Positions 1 through 12,289 of a stretch of 64,000 nucleotides of DNA are shown here, piece after piece (position 1 is the first letter of the stretch; each line of letters starts with the position of its first letter). Where the stretch lies: positions 1,860,001 through 1,924,000 of the forward strand of contig NC_089557.1 of NCBI RefSeq assembly GCF_040115645.1. Direction: 5' to 3'. The DNA is from Euwallacea fornicatus (lineage: Eukaryota > Arthropoda > Insecta > Coleoptera > Curculionidae). Position numbers and translations under genes: made by a program. The notes under the pieces are model-generated. The model was not told the origin of the DNA and did no database searches. It saw only the letters and a program-made list of their open reading frames with translations.

Positions 1-100
1 AACGGATGCTGCTTTTCGATTGAAAGAGACGTTGTCAATGCCGAATGGTCCGAACCAACTTCAGGCGGTTGAGGTCAGTACACATTGCCGGGTAACTGTA

Positions 101-679
101 CGGGGTGATTCGAGATTCAGTGCAAAATGTTAAGCGGCGTGTTTTCGAGGACAAAAGAAGTGTTTCTTTCCTCTACACGCGGTCCCGCAAATGCGTCGAT
201 TTCGATATACAGGGCGCTAAAGAATTGTCATTGTCAAAATTCATAGGAGAGTTTAACTGCGCAGTTTGACACCTTTGCCAGTTTTCTGTCAAATTTTTTG
301 AAATCTAAAATTCGCACGCACGAGAACACCAATTATTACTAAGAAAAAAAATAAAATAAAATAAAAAGCACCTAAATTGATGAAAACTTAAAATTCTGTG
401 ATGAAAACGACTTCGATTTTTACGAACGACAATTTTAGATCCACAATAAACGTATTAACTTTCCGCTAGATCAAATTGTCGACAACTTTGACATAAAACG
501 CGTAAAACTGTCAAACTGCGCCGTCATAGTCTACGACGAACTTCGATAATGACAACATTTTAACACCCCGTATATCGAAAACTAAACATTTGCGGACCCG
601 CATTTGTGAGGAAAAAAGTGTTATTGTGGCCTCAAGGCTGCGCCCCTAAATCCTTTGTACTGTATTTTGAATCGCCCTG
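101..679. mobile_element. Foldback MITE with about 200-bp inverted arms
   Basis: The element starts CGGGGTGATTC and, read from the other strand, also starts CAGGGCGATTC. It is flanked by TA on both sides (99-100 and 680-681). The arms (about 101-305 and 470-679) are imperfect inverted repeats. Matching blocks include GCGGTCCCGCAAATG, TTTCGATATACAGGG and GCGCAGTTTGACA read in opposite orientations. A second CAGGG-type boundary occurs inside each arm (near 213 and 565), so one element may have been built from, or inserted into, another. There is no transposase. A short AAAAT repeat lies in the spacer (about 344-366). Confidence 0.8.
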
Positions 680-819
680 TATAACAGCAGACATCAACCC
701 TCCTCGCAGACCATTGAATCGATGAAGGACTATCAACTTCGAGACTTCGTGGCTTAGTCTTCTGACAACTTCTCAAGAACTTTCTGGAAATTGCCGGCAA
801 TTTCTTTAGTACGTGTTTA

Positions 820-1065
820 CAGGGTGTCCCAGAAACACTTGAGAGCATTATGTTGAAAATACGTCGATTTCACCTAATTTACTTTTAAGTAGGCGGAAAT
901 GTCCTTTTTTCGACAAACAGTGATTCTTAATTGTCAACTTTGAAGCCGTTTGCACCGTAATCCATAAAATCGGCACTCGTACCTCTTCGTTGAGGGCAAC
1001 AAAGATGGCCGGTCGTATCAAAAATACTTCACAAGTAACGACGCCCTTTGTCCTCCGCAAATAAA
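820..1065. repeat. Fragment of a CAGGGTGTCCC-type repeat
   Basis: TA at 818-819 is followed by CAGGGTGTCCCAGAAAC, the end sequence typical of insect TA-targeting MITEs. The following 240 bases look like one half of such an element, but no matching opposite terminus is visible nearby. The right boundary is approximate. Nothing in it supports a protein. Confidence 0.4.
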
Positions 1066-2673
1066 ATTATTCATGCTAATCGGGTGGTTTTTATTTCAGA
1101 GCTACGAAATTTGAAGTGAATACACTCTAAAAGAAAATTAATTATGTGAATATCTATGGCTTCATCAGTTGCTCTAAAAAGCTTCGAAATTTTTCGTTTC
1201 AGCAAGAGAACGGTCATTATTCTGCGAGCGTGCGGCAAGTGACTGCTTTGCGCACGTCGAAAAAACGGCCCGTTTGCTCGCGAGCTTTGCAACTAGTTTT
1301 ACAACGACGATAGCCACGAAGCGAACTGCAGATTTGGGGGAAGCTTCGCGGCGTACCGCTGACGTACCAACGGGAACTTTGAGGGGGTCAAGGGACATGC
1401 AACTGCACGGACCGCCTCGTCCTGTAGGTCCTAATAACCACGTGGTCCGTCCAGCTACTAAGTGGAACCCTGGTATTGGTTCTAGGGACTCTGGTGAACG
1501 CCCTCCGAGCGGCTGCCCACCAATTGCACCTGTCCACGAAGCTTAGTCTCGCTCCAATAATGTAAAGGAAAAATTTCGAACGATTCTCCCGACTACAGGG
1601 CGTTTGTTCCCGATCATTAAGATCTGCAGAGAAACAAAGGTAAACGTCAAACAATAAAACCGTACAAAAAGAGGCAGAAGCAGCAACAAGAAACGTTATC
1701 AAGAAAAACGACTCTGCCACAAAACAAATGACTTCAATTAGTTGACCATTCGCTTTACCTTAATTCCTTCTGTTCCCTAGGGAGCTATGCGATATTATCG
1801 AGCGGAGGTGGGTTGTTATGACAACCATTCGCTTCTAGACACGTTGGATCATTATCACAGATATTGCACACGGTATTTGAACGCAATGCTCCTGCCGAAC
1901 CGAAGATTGTTCCCGACAAAAAAGGGGCGATGAAATCAATCAAAGAAGGGTCATAATTATCGGTTATCAATACGATGGAACTCGATAAAGCAGACAGATG
2001 CCCACCGTTCGTGAATGGGCAAGATTAATCATGACGTCAAACAAAATTTATCGAAACATATCTGGGAAATTCATTAGGGCATATATTTCGTCACGGAAGA
2101 ATCGCCGGTCCGACTCGGAAAGAATGCGCAATATACGGAGAAATGTAATTATTGTGCAGCTGATTTTTTCCGAACATGACAGCCCCGGAGATTAATCGAC
2201 TAAATTTATTGGACACATCACGGACCCATTTTTTTTACGTCTGCTTAGAAGTTCATATACATTTTTTGGACGAACGCCAATGCCGGAGCTTTCTCAGCAA
2301 TTTTCACGGTAACTGACGTAGTAGTATTTGCCCGAAACCCAATAAACGAACATTTGTTCCTTCCGCCTGACCAAACAAATTATTCGTAGACAAAGCGGAA
2401 TCAGAACATCGTCTCTCCCTGGAGGCCTCGGCGTTAATATTTGGACAAGTACGTGGATCCCCGTATCCCAAAGGAGCTGACAGTTATCCAGGCATGGAGC
2501 ACGTTATTGAAATTGAGCCCCGATCTGTCGTCTCAGAGGGTCCACAGCGTCAGTAATTATAAATGTTTTGTAATAGGATGATTAGTAACAAGGAACGTTC
2601 GAGTTAAAGGGTTTTTAGTTTTGGGGATGCGTCTGGCTTGGAGCGGGCCACTCCAGATTAGGAGCGACAGGAG
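1066..2673. other. No supported gene
   Basis: Nothing firm is seen here. A minus-strand open frame rich in Cys and Asn (1785-2030) is discussed as a finding but not accepted as a gene. Confidence 0.5.
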
Positions 2674-2995
2674 GAGAATCTTGAGGAAGTTGAAGAAAGA
2701 AATTGCGGAAAAGCGACTGCATTTGACGAGAAAGAAGGTCTTGTTACCCTACTTCCATAATCGCGATGGCCAAAATTGGCGTCGAACTTTTTCCTCGTCC
2801 ACCTTATTCGCCGGGTTTAGCCCTTTCAGATTATTCTCCATTCCCAAACATGAAAAGTGAGTCGGAGATTCCTCAATAATGAAGTCCGAGGTTGATGCAT
2901 ATTTTCAGACATTGGAAGCTTCTGGCTGGAAACAAGGTATGGAAAATCGCTGGGAAAAGCGTGCCAATCTCAAAGGAAACTGCGTTGAGAAATAA
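2674..2995 (+). pseudogene. mariner transposase, C-terminal relic
   Basis: The reading starts in one frame with a segment like the mariner EIAEKRPHLAKKKVL region. It shifts frame near 2757 to AMAKIGVELFPRPPYSPGLALSD, shifts again after hitting stops near 2875, and resumes as SEVDAYFQTLEASGWKQGM to end ...NCVEK followed by a stop at 2993-2995. A final VEK-stop is a mariner-family hallmark. The third catalytic Asp (YSPDLAPSD in the family) is Gly here, and the central HDNAPSH block is missing, so the copy is dead. The N-terminal DNA-binding half is not recognisable upstream. No terminal repeats were found. Confidence 0.85.
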
Positions 2996-3289
2996 CGTGA
3001 TATTATCCTTTTTTTTTTTAAGTGTTAAGTCAGGTACCTCTGGGACTCTCCTCGTAACTAAAAATTAGAAGGCGATAGGATTTTTGATGAGTCCCCCAAA
3101 CCTGCCCCCAAGAAAAGGCGTGGACTACGAGCCAGTTATTGAGAAACTGGATTAGAGGGTCCGGAGTTGGAGTCCGTTACTTCCCTGCTCTAACTATGGA
3201 CGGCCGTTTAATGTCAGACAAAGATCCACGATGATCTGCTGCCATGAGCGAGAATCCTCACTTTTCTCCGAGATACTCTAAGATACTCG

Positions 3290-3440
3290 AAATTCTGCTG
3301 ACACAGGTCTCAACGCCAGTCGTCAGGTTGATTTCAGCTACGTTGACTTCATCAAGGCTTCTGATACGGTTGCCTACTAAGCGTTCAGCGCTGAGCCTTG
3401 CGACCAGCTTCTTCGAGCTTTCTTCTAACGAAATTTTTTT
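3290..3440 (+). pseudogene. Non-LTR retrotransposon reverse transcriptase fragment (motif A)
   Basis: In one frame the sequence reads LNASRQVDFSYVDFIKASDTVAY, then a stop at 3378-3380. This resembles the QVDVVYTDFSKAFDTV block (palm motif A) of Jockey-type LINE reverse transcriptases, with Phe of KAFD changed to Ser. A few more weakly similar residues follow but stops interrupt them. The YADD motif, endonuclease and poly-A tail are not visible. It is a short decayed scrap, and the family assignment rests on one motif. Confidence 0.5.
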
Positions 3441-6400
3441 CTATTGATTGCATGTTGCCTTTTCTGCATCTATGGTCGTGAAGTAAACAGTTCGCGGTTT
3501 TTTTATGCAATGAGGGGGACAAAGGTGTGAAGTATCTAACTCCTCAAGATTACATAATGCTCCCTAAAAACTTGTTAATAATGAAATTAAACAGGGTTGG
3601 GTTCGATTTTTTTTTACCTAATTTGCGATAAAGCAGAGGTTTAATAGTGGGTAGTTATTTTTGCCCCTCCAAACTCGTGAACCAATTTCGCATGTCGTCA
3701 ACAAATATTTACCCTCGGGGTGTAACTAATGTGCTCGTTGTTTGTCTAAGCGCAAAACCTACGAAAGGTAACAAAAATTATGATGTTTACCTTGCTAAAT
3801 CAGGCATATGGGGTGCGGAATCTTTGATATATTCATTTATTTGTGTGAACGCACGCACGACCTTTCGTGCGAGGTTTCCTACTAACAAACAAGTTTCGCT
3901 ATTGCTTTGAAACTACTGTGACATTATTCAACATTAAAAAGGTTACTCGTTCCTTGACTAGATAGCAACCGTTTCAAAGGTTTCTGACGAATAAATATTA
4001 TATTTCTTTCCGTACTTTACAGTCGAAATAAAAATTTAAATGGCCCCCATATACGGTCTCAACGAGCGCCCTCAAAGGAACGAACGCTACTCATGCACTT
4101 AAAAATTACTTCAGAAATTGAAATTTGTTTTGTGTAATATGAAAAATTAATTTCCTCAAAGAATAACGTAGAACTTTACATTCTTTTGAGTTTCACTTTA
4201 TTGGTGAGGAAACGAATGGCGGTGTCTCGGAATTTGCCAACGCTGCAATGAGAGTTGGCTAGTTGAAGTATGACCGACTTATCACCGAGATCAAGGGAAT
4301 TTCTTGGACAATTGTTACGAGGAACTGACATTAACCAAAGGGCACTCCGCGATTCATATAACTCGAAATACTACTGAGAGCGGTCGCTCTTTTATTGATC
4401 TTCGTATTTTGAACTATAGCGACAAAATTCCTTCGGCTTTAATTTATACACAATATGGCCCTACGGAAACCAATAACAGTGGCTAACGTATGTTATGCGG
4501 AGTTATTATGCGTCCCGCATTCCGGGGTTTTAGTTTTGCTTAATTTATCGGATTCCACTCTTTAAAGTATGCGAGCTATGCGCATCTGACAACGAATAAA
4601 CTCGTACGAGTATCAAACGTTTCGCAAAGGAATTTTATTGTGGACGAATAACTGGTAAAATCAATGATAAATATTACATGGTGGTGCTGTTGTATTGGAT
4701 TCTATCACGGCCGTAAAGTGCGTCATTATTGCCGGAATATTAAATGTCGAACCGTCCGACGCTCAGGGATTTACGTCATAGGTACTCAGCCACGGTGTGT
4801 ACACGATTTTTCCCTCCCTGATGAATCTTGTAATTTATAAAACGGCAACAGTACAGGAAATTTCCGCTGGAACAAACGAAAGCTTTAGTCCGGCTATTGA
4901 ACGATAAAACGGAAAACGCTGACGGAATGGCGAATAAGAGAGTCAGAGGTCTTCTGGCGCCTTCGCAATTCCTCAGTAAAGAGCATCAGGGGGAGACATG
5001 CCGCAGAACTACCAGGAGGGAAACAACCAATGGAGAATAATCCTTTCGTTGCGTTGATATCTGAAAAGTTGGCGTCACGAGGGCAGTGCGAGAAAATGCC
5101 TGGGTGCAGGGGAGGCTTATGACGCGACACCTTGAAATGGTGAATGCGCCTCCTTCGTTAAATAATTTTTTTAAACTCGGATAATTTACGAGAATCCAAT
5201 AGTCCACGCAAAAATTCTCGCTCCTAGAGCAAGAAATGGCCGACCGGGGCCCATTTGAATAACAGAATACATTAGGTCTTGTGTTAGGGCCTTGATTGTT
5301 CTTACCCAGAATCGAATTTTGCGATTTCACTGCGACGCTCGAAGGTCAGTTGATCCACTCGACGAAAACTATATCTTTCTTCAATGGGACAATTAAGCAG
5401 CCAAAACTACTACTCCAATGAAAGAGCAATTACTTGCCATTAGTAGAAATAAACAAGCAATAGATCAAAGCTCTAATGCTGAGAGAGAATCCTTATCGTA
5501 ACCGACGTACATACACTGAAACCGGTAATGCGGAAATTCGTAATAGTTCAGGCATAAAATCGAAATATTTCATTATAATCAGGCACGACCTACAGACAAA
5601 GGCACATATTTGAACAACTGCAAGATGTATGCCTCGATTCCGTTATTGTCTGATTGTTCTCTGTGTTGAGTTTTAGTCTGCACTTTGTTTATGTTGATTA
5701 AAGAGCTAATTGTGTTTCTCCACTACATGAGCCCGACCATGCGTGAAACTAAACAGAATAAGGCCCTCCCCTAGTTTCGGATTGTAGTGCGATTCTCGAA
5801 ATGCCTCCTCAAAATTGATTTAGTTTCCCGGAAATTCCAATCATGTCGATTCATACTGGGGACACCCATCAATCTAGAATCGCCAATTTTAGGCGACAAA
5901 TTGCCGTACACGCGTAACCCCTGACCTCCAAAGACCCATGAATCTCCGTTCGATTTCGTGTTGTCGCAACCTCTCATTATCTCATAATTTAACTAAAAAA
6001 AAAAGAAGTTTCGGCAATCACCGGAGGATCCGGAGGTTCCAGGAGGTGATTGATGTGCGTCACGCCACCGTAGCTGTAGCCACTGCACGCCGCGATCTTA
6101 TCGGCGTTTGATTGATTGGAACACGGCTAATGCGCATCTTATTAATGGAGGAACGGAACGGGCCGCTCAACTTTAATGGAAAAAGTTGCGGTAGGCGAGG
6201 GGGCTTTCCATTTTTTCTCAACGGAAGAGCGGAGGTCTGATTAGCGACTTGTCTTTTGACGAAAGTCTTTTTCATGGGAAATCTAAAGCTGTCATGCAGC
6301 TCCCATGCGATTGCCTTCGGAATGGAGGAGCAGGTGTTTTACAATAATTGCACTTTTTATACGTGAGCAGAGCTCTATCCGGGGGGAATCAAGAGCGCCT

Positions 6401-7235
6401 TAGCACGTTTGAATCACATCAGAGAGGATGATGAATATTATTACCATAATCGCCCGCTCTTTCAGGCTGACGGGTGAGTGTCCTCGACGTCGGGTCAAGC
6501 GTCAAGGATCCGGTCTGCGAATGTGGGTCGGAAAGTTTTTACTGCACCGAGAGAATTTATTAACGGTATGAAGAAATTCGGCATTCATTCAGTCGCCCCC
6601 CTCTTAGCAAAAGGCAACTTCCCCGGAAGCTATAATCTGGAAAACACGTCGAACGGTTAATATATAAAAGTGCCGTTCGAGCACCTTCCCCTGCGATTTG
6701 AAGAAGGCATATGTTGCAAAAATATTATCGATAGTCGCGCTGAAATACGACTTCGCCTTTACTGTGAAACGCTTTTAATGTCACCGGAATCGAACGTGCC
6801 ATTTTTAAAATGGAGAGCATTATGCTTCAGCGAACGAAGGCTTGATGGGTATACGTCTGCGTATGTCTCGATAACAAAACATAAATTCTCTTTTAGGGAA
6901 AAGTTAGAGGGGATTGACAGAGGAGTAAACGCACTCATTCATCTCAGAGGCGAAACGCACACGAAAAGTTCGACTGGGTTGTTGAGCACCCTCGGCGGCA
7001 CCGACGCACCGGTGCTTGAAGGCCCCGATCCTCCACATAAAATCGCACTGAAACAAAAAGGACGATAAATTTTAAAAGCATTTTTATGAAGACCTGTCGC
7101 CTGTTAAAAGGACAGCTCGTGGGAAGTCCATTCATTTATGGACCCATTAATGAATCAGATCCAGATCATTTGTTTAACGGAACCGGTAGTTTTATTTTTT
7201 GGCCGAAAATGCGCTGTCACCGTTTCGATGGGGAA
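3441..7235. other. No supported gene
   Basis: Several open frames of 60-130 codons occur (the largest at 6670-7068, plus strand), but none has a recognisable domain, convincing splice sites or a start context that I trust. I see no repeat boundaries I can defend. Confidence 0.5.
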
Positions 7236-7530
7236 ATCCACGACGCGCCGGCACAAACTGGGTGTCCGAGATCGGGACGACCAGCGCGGGGGTCTCGCAA
7301 ACGAGAACAGACGCGGACTTGGTTGGACGGAAGGATTTCGAGGAACCCCGAAGTAACTTCCCCTTGAAGGCAGCGCGTAACCGGTTGCTTCGATAGGGTG
7401 GCGTGCATAGTGCACGAACTGTGCAGGAATATCTTGGCGTCCGCTTGGAACGTCCCTGGCCCGCCGATTCTCCCGACCTGAACCCCTCGAAGATTTGTCT
7501 CTCGTGGTATGAAAAAAAAATCTCAGTTTT
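7236..7530 (+). pseudogene. Tc1-like transposase relic, internally deleted
   Basis: Two blocks survive. Near 7255-7365 one frame reads TGCPRSGRPARGSRKRE...NPEVTSP, like the linker and second helix-turn-helix of Tc1 transposases (GSGRPRK...NPxxT). Near 7402-7490 another frame reads VHSARTVQEYLGVRLE...WPADSPDLNP, matching the region from the second catalytic Asp to the catalytic Glu of Tc1 (WPxxSPDLNPIEN). After NP the match continues only in a shifted frame as LEDL. The middle of the protein is missing. Non-functional. No terminal repeats were seen. Confidence 0.6.
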
Positions 7531-9160
7531 AGCGGGTTTTTGGCTCGACTTAGGCAGCTGGACTCAGCGTCAAGTCGCCGTCCCGCACCAATTTACTACT
7601 AAGCATCCGGAGGTATCCTGCACGAACCGTGCGAATGCCGTCCGAGTTCGACTACAAAACCTCAAAAACTGCAAACTAATTTGGGACGCATCCCTTAATT
7701 ATCTTTAAATCGGCCAAATTAGATCCGACTAAAGCAAACAGATTCAACTCTTCTCTTTTAACAAAAATAACTCAGATTTGCTGGGTCCGTAATTAGGCAG
7801 TCGAGTAAGTTTTAGAAGAGATTCGGAGCTCTCTCCCGTCGTCGAAGCGAAATCGAAAGATAGCTCTAAAAACGTTTTAAGTGGATTAAAAGTTATTTAA
7901 TAAGGCTGCAGATATAACTTCCAAGTTTCGCCGCCGACAGGGGCTGAAAGGGGGGCCTTTAATTCGCGGAAACTCCTCTTGACAACCATTGAATCTTGTC
8001 TGATTTATACGTTCGAAATTTACATGAGATGGCCTATCACATTTTCCTCCATGCACCCAAATCCCTGGCGGTCAGCTTAAGGGGCGATAGAGAAAGAAAT
8101 CTACACGATTCGGGCGCTTTGTCAAAGCAAGACTAACTGCTGCAATTCGGATGAAAAATTAGGCCCCATTTTTATTTTATTTTGCTTTTTAAAAGACGTC
8201 CGAGTCCCCTCGGTGTCGCTGCGGGCTTTGCGAAAACCTCAACTGAGGTTTATTGGATTTCATTATGTCGAAGAACTGTGATAGATATGCCGGACTACGT
8301 GTTTTTTTCTTCCTCTGTTTCCTCATGTTTTTAAGTTGTTTTTCGTACGTGACAGCCTCGCTTTTCAATAGACCGATCTGGGCAAAGAATTTATCCATTA
8401 AAAAGAGCTCAAAACGGAAGTCGCACAATATAACTAAATCCGTCGCCGGCCTTGGAGCAAATCACTATAACGCCGAAAATTCTGTAAAGCTCTCCTCGAA
8501 AAGCCCTTTGATCATCGAAGCGATCCTTTAGTCTGGAAACCGCTTTGCCAGTCGGGACACTCCATTTACAAATTAAAGACCAGGATTTCCGAACCATTGC
8601 TTCTTCCATCATTTCGTCATTATTCGATACATATTCATGGCTTCCATGTGCGAGGTTTTTCGCATCAAGCGCCATTCGGTCCCCGTTGTGTCGTAATATA
8701 CTCGCTTTTATATGTTAAAACTCTTGTGGCTGACAGTTTGGAATTTAATCAGCAATTTTTTACGAGAGCGCAACAGAGTCTTATGCCAATATAAAAGAGC
8801 GCAAATAAAAGATGCCCCTCCGAGCGTGACAATGGCCGCGTTTAAAATCTTTTCGTGGGTTATTTCCAGAAAACTGGTTACAATAAGTTTGAAAACCTCT
8901 GTCAATGCCACTTTCCGAAGCCAGATTAACTTTGCGATATCTGGGCCTGATGTCCCTTTCAGAGAGAGAATCGTCGAATCCATTTTCATTTTTCAATTGA
9001 TTGTGAAGGGCTGCTCTCGTGGCTTCTTCGTCGTGCGAACGTCTGGAAAACGAAAGTGCTTTATATTGACAAAGATTTGGATTAATACATTATTTTTCCT
9101 GGGACTTAAAATCCTGGGGTTCCAAGTTGAGGAAATATCGACTAAGAAGTATTGGTATCT
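7531..9160. other. No supported gene
   Basis: Only short overlapping open frames on both strands are seen. A small perfect dyad (AAACCTCA-AC-TGAGGTTT) lies near 8234-8251. Confidence 0.5.
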
Positions 9161-9165
9161 GGAGA

Positions 9166-9229
9166 GGGGGGGGGGAAGATAAGGGGGGGGGTAATGATTT
9201 TCATCTGGGGTGGGTGGAATGATGGGGGG
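9166..9229 (+). repeat. G-run cluster (possible G-quadruplex)
   Basis: Runs of 10 G (9166-9175), 9 G (9183-9191), 4, 3, 2 and 6 G occur within 64 bases. This density of G-runs fits the sequence rule for an intramolecular quadruplex. It could also be simple repeat expansion. Confidence 0.6.
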
Positions 9230-9649
9230 CAAACTCCGGAAACCAATCCAGCGCTTCGTTGGCCGTTGCCCTGACTCCCTCCCTATCGGAATGCCTCACC
9301 TCGAGACGAGGAGCGTAAGGAACTTCGACAAACCTTCGGCCAAACGCTGTTCACACTGGACATGCAGAAGATGCATCTTTCTTAGACGCTCTCGTGTCCA
9401 CAAGGTCACACCGGCACCCCGACCAAAAAGAGCGAATTACTGCAACGCTGTCTGAACACGCGAAGAAGACTCGCGATGTTTTGGATCTGGAAAGGGAGCC
9501 GAATCATCTAGGAAAAGACGTTTGACCTGGATGGCAATGACGACTAACAAAGGAGGCAGAGGAATTTGCTTGAGGTGTCCCACCGTTGCGTCCACATGGT
9601 TCAGGAGTTTTTCTTGTTAACGCCGAACGGGAGGTGGTTGCGCGAGATG

Positions 9650-9998
9650 TATGGTTCCAGCAAGAACCGCACGCGCAGCACGTTTGTCAGTGACCGTTTT
9701 GTGGCAACGCCCCGTGGAACGCCTCATTTCCGCGAGAGGATATCTGCCTTGGCCACCACGATCGCCAGATTTAGCCCCTTGCGACTAATCTTTACGGGCC
9801 TATATGAAATCACTTGTTTACACCGATCGTTCTAGCAGTCTGACTCACTTGGGGAAGGACATTCGTCGAGCTGTCGCCGACGCACCCGCCAACATGCTGG
9901 AGAGTTGAACGAAACGTCCGAGTTCCATTAACGCAGCGTATTGAGGATAATCTGCCCGACATCATCTTTAAAACTGCGCAAACGTAAAATTTCAACGT
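9650..9998 (+). pseudogene. Tc3/IS630-type DDE transposase, C-terminal relic (copy A)
   Basis: One frame begins WFQQEPHAQHV, equivalent to the WFQQDGAPAH block around the second catalytic Asp. Further on, YMKSLVYTDRSSSL...ANMLE matches the region after FFLWG in insect transposases of this group. A one-base shift near 9905 restores VERNVRVPLTQRIEDN, the usual C-terminal block, to a stop at about 9996. The expected SPDLTPLDFFLWG core is scrambled by stops and shifts (CHHDRQI-stop). The catalytic Asp of QQD is replaced by Glu. Clearly dead. Confidence 0.7.
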
Positions 9999-10414
9999 CG
10001 TACCTGACGATTTTCAAAAAATGAAATGTACAGGGTGTGTTAGAGCGTTGAGATCAAACGTTTAGGGATTGTTCAGTGCAACAATGGAAGACATCTGGGT
10101 ATAAGGACTCGCGTCCGCAAATGTCTCCCTCAGGCGCTACGGCCTTATGGCGCTTTACGACAGTTATGTGCAAGAATGTGTTTTATCGAGTTTTAGTACG
10201 TTCCGTTTAAATTTGTTTGTGCAAAACAACACTGCAGAAATTGTTCAAAATGTCCTTAAACTTGGATGCACGTGTTAAGTGCTTTTTGCCAAATGTTTAT
10301 GTTAGCCAAGGTCCACGACAGAAATCCTTGATCGTTAGCTTGACACATTGCTTTGTGCTTTGTGCACACGCACCGTTAATTGTGCAAATTTAAAAATTAA
10401 CGGTCGACAGCAAA

Positions 10415-10637
10415 CGTGGCCGCAACATTACAGTGCGCCTGCGCACTTTTTTGATCAAACCCATCAGCACTTGGACCGCCGTTTCGGACAACATTGAATC
10501 GGCAGAGGTGGCACCAGAGCCGTGGCCCCCTAGATTCCCCGATTTGACACTTTCAGATTTCTTTCTGCGGGGACATGTGAAGTGTCTGGAGTCGCTCTGT
10601 CGCCCCTTTGCAATAGTTCAAGGCGTTGTGCGCCATA
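10415..10637 (+). pseudogene. Tc3/IS630-type transposase relic (copy B), interrupted by the Tc1 element
   Basis: The block SAPAHFFDQTHQHLDRRFGQH, then a stop, then IGRGG, matches the QQDGAPAHF...RWIGRGG region, but the QQD residues read Q-H-Y so the catalytic Asp is lost. A shifted frame then gives PRFPDLTLSDFFLRGHVK, the SPDLTPLDFFLWGHVK block. It differs from copy A just upstream, so it is a separate insertion. The relic is cut at 10638 by the TA target of the large Tc1-like element. Confidence 0.75.
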
Positions 10638-10639
10638 TA

Positions 10640-10764
10640 CAGTGACTTCCTAAAATATTCAGACCCTTACACTTCCAATCTTTTTTTGTGTATGGTAATA
10701 ATAAAAATAAACAATTGGAAAACGGGACTTCGGCATATGTTTGATATAAGTTTTTGCTCACTAA
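10640..10764 (+). repeat. Left inverted terminus of the Tc1-like element
   Basis: Starts CAGTGACTTCCTAAAATATT and pairs with 13706-13830 along almost its whole length with scattered mismatches. Confidence 0.85.
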
Positions 10765-10909
10765 AAATGCAAAAATATATTTAATGTTAATTAACAATAT
10801 GAAAAAATAAAAAAAAGTGTAAAGAAAAACACATTTTTGTATCACAAAAATTTTCGGATACTGAAGTTTCGAATACGTTAACAAACAAGTAAGAAAAAAA
10901 TATTAACAT

Positions 10910-11950
10910 TTTGTATGCCCTCCTTGATTGTCTGTATCGGGTTATAATGGCTTGAAGTCGTTTAGGCATGAACAAAGCATTTTTTTAAATTAAATTAAGG
11001 TCAATTTTGAGCCACTCCTCCGTTAAAACCTTTTTTTAGCTCATTTTTATTCGTTATTGAATGTTGTTTTACTTGCAAATCCGACTGTTGTCGTCCATTC
11101 TCAATCGGATTAAGATCCGGAGATTCATCTGGGGTTTTGGACATCTTCATCTAGAACTTTCGGAAAGTTGTAGCGCGTCCATTCTTTAACAATCATCGCG
11201 TTGCGTTTGGGATCATTACCTTGATAATAATTAAAACTCCCTTGAATTCCCACATCAGTGGAACTTTTTAACAATTTATATTTTGAGGTGTTTAAATAAA
11301 CCATTTTGTCCACTGTTCCATCAATGAACACTAATTCCTCCACTCTTTTAGTCGAAATGCAGCCCCAGACCATTACTGATCCGCGACCGCGTTAGACAGT
11401 AGCACGTAAATTGCTTGTTTTCAGCTCTTCGTTGGGTCTCCTCCATGTCATTTGTCGCCCATCGGACCCAAATATCTTGAATTTTGACTCATCGGCAAGA
11501 ATTACATTCTTCCAATAGTTTTCCGGTTTTAAAATCATCTCCGATGCAAATTCTTTTTTTAAAGTTTTTATTTTTGGCATTAACCCATGGGTTTTTTCTG
11601 GATATCCGGCCGTTGGAACCATTTACTCTTATGCATCTTCGTATAGCTTCTGGAAATGCTTTTTTACCAATTTGATTTTCCAGAGCTACTCTCAGTTTAA
11701 GGGCACTAATTCTGGGATTTTCCTTAATAGTCTTCATGATGTATCGCTCTTCTCGAGCCTTTATTAGTTTGGGACGGCCAGTTTGTTTGATGGAAAGAAT
11801 TCTCTCTTCAACTTTGTGCCGGTGAATAATGTCTGCAACCGTGCCCTTGCTCAAATTAAGTTTTTCGCCAATTTTTCTGAGGGATAACTCCTTCTCAAAG
11901 TTGAAAATGACCAATTGCCGTAAATCGAAAGTAATATTTGCCTTATTTTT
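10910..11950 (-). pseudogene. Tc1-like transposase (outer element), frameshifted
   Basis: Minus-strand order: a helix-turn-helix (ELSLRKIGEKLNLSKGTVADI, about 11900-11820), a TGRPK hook, then a catalytic region. A frameshift lies near 11560, and an in-frame stop near 11392 follows SNLRATV. The first catalytic Asp is present (VILADESKF). MVWGCIS and FIDGTVDK follow. The second catalytic Asp is replaced by Gly (YQGNDPKRN, family QQDNDPKH). SPDLNPIEN at about 11098-11124 keeps the Glu. A further shift leads to LTEEWLKIDLN and MPKRLQAII...GGHTK-like remains near 10910. The enzyme normally cuts and pastes its own element at TA. This copy is inactive. The start codon could not be fixed. Confidence 0.88.
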
Positions 11951-12289
11951 AGCTCTACTCAGTTTATCCCCTCAAAAATTCATACGAGTATTAGGGGCAA
12001 TTTTAATAAATGTCACGGAACGCTGTTTGAACATTAGATCTAACGCAAGACACGCTTTTATGGGCAAAACTACGATCCACTAAAAATATCCGAACATTTT
12101 TGAGCTCCAAAAACGACCTGTTTGTTAGGATATTTCAGTTTTTGTATATTTTGATACCGAATTATAAATATCCACTGGTCAAAGTGATGACTGGACATTC
12201 AAAATATTGTCTTCGACGTTTTTTGTGCAAAATGAAATGTATGAAAACAAACAATAGTAGTAACGTGAAATTTTTCCATCGATAAAACG

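Noticed and set aside
4894..5330. Overlapping minus-strand frames that at first looked like reverse transcriptase
   Set aside because: No palm motif or YADD could be found in any frame.
6670..7068. 132-codon plus-strand open frame
   Set aside because: No domain, no convincing start context and no splice evidence; consistent with a chance frame.
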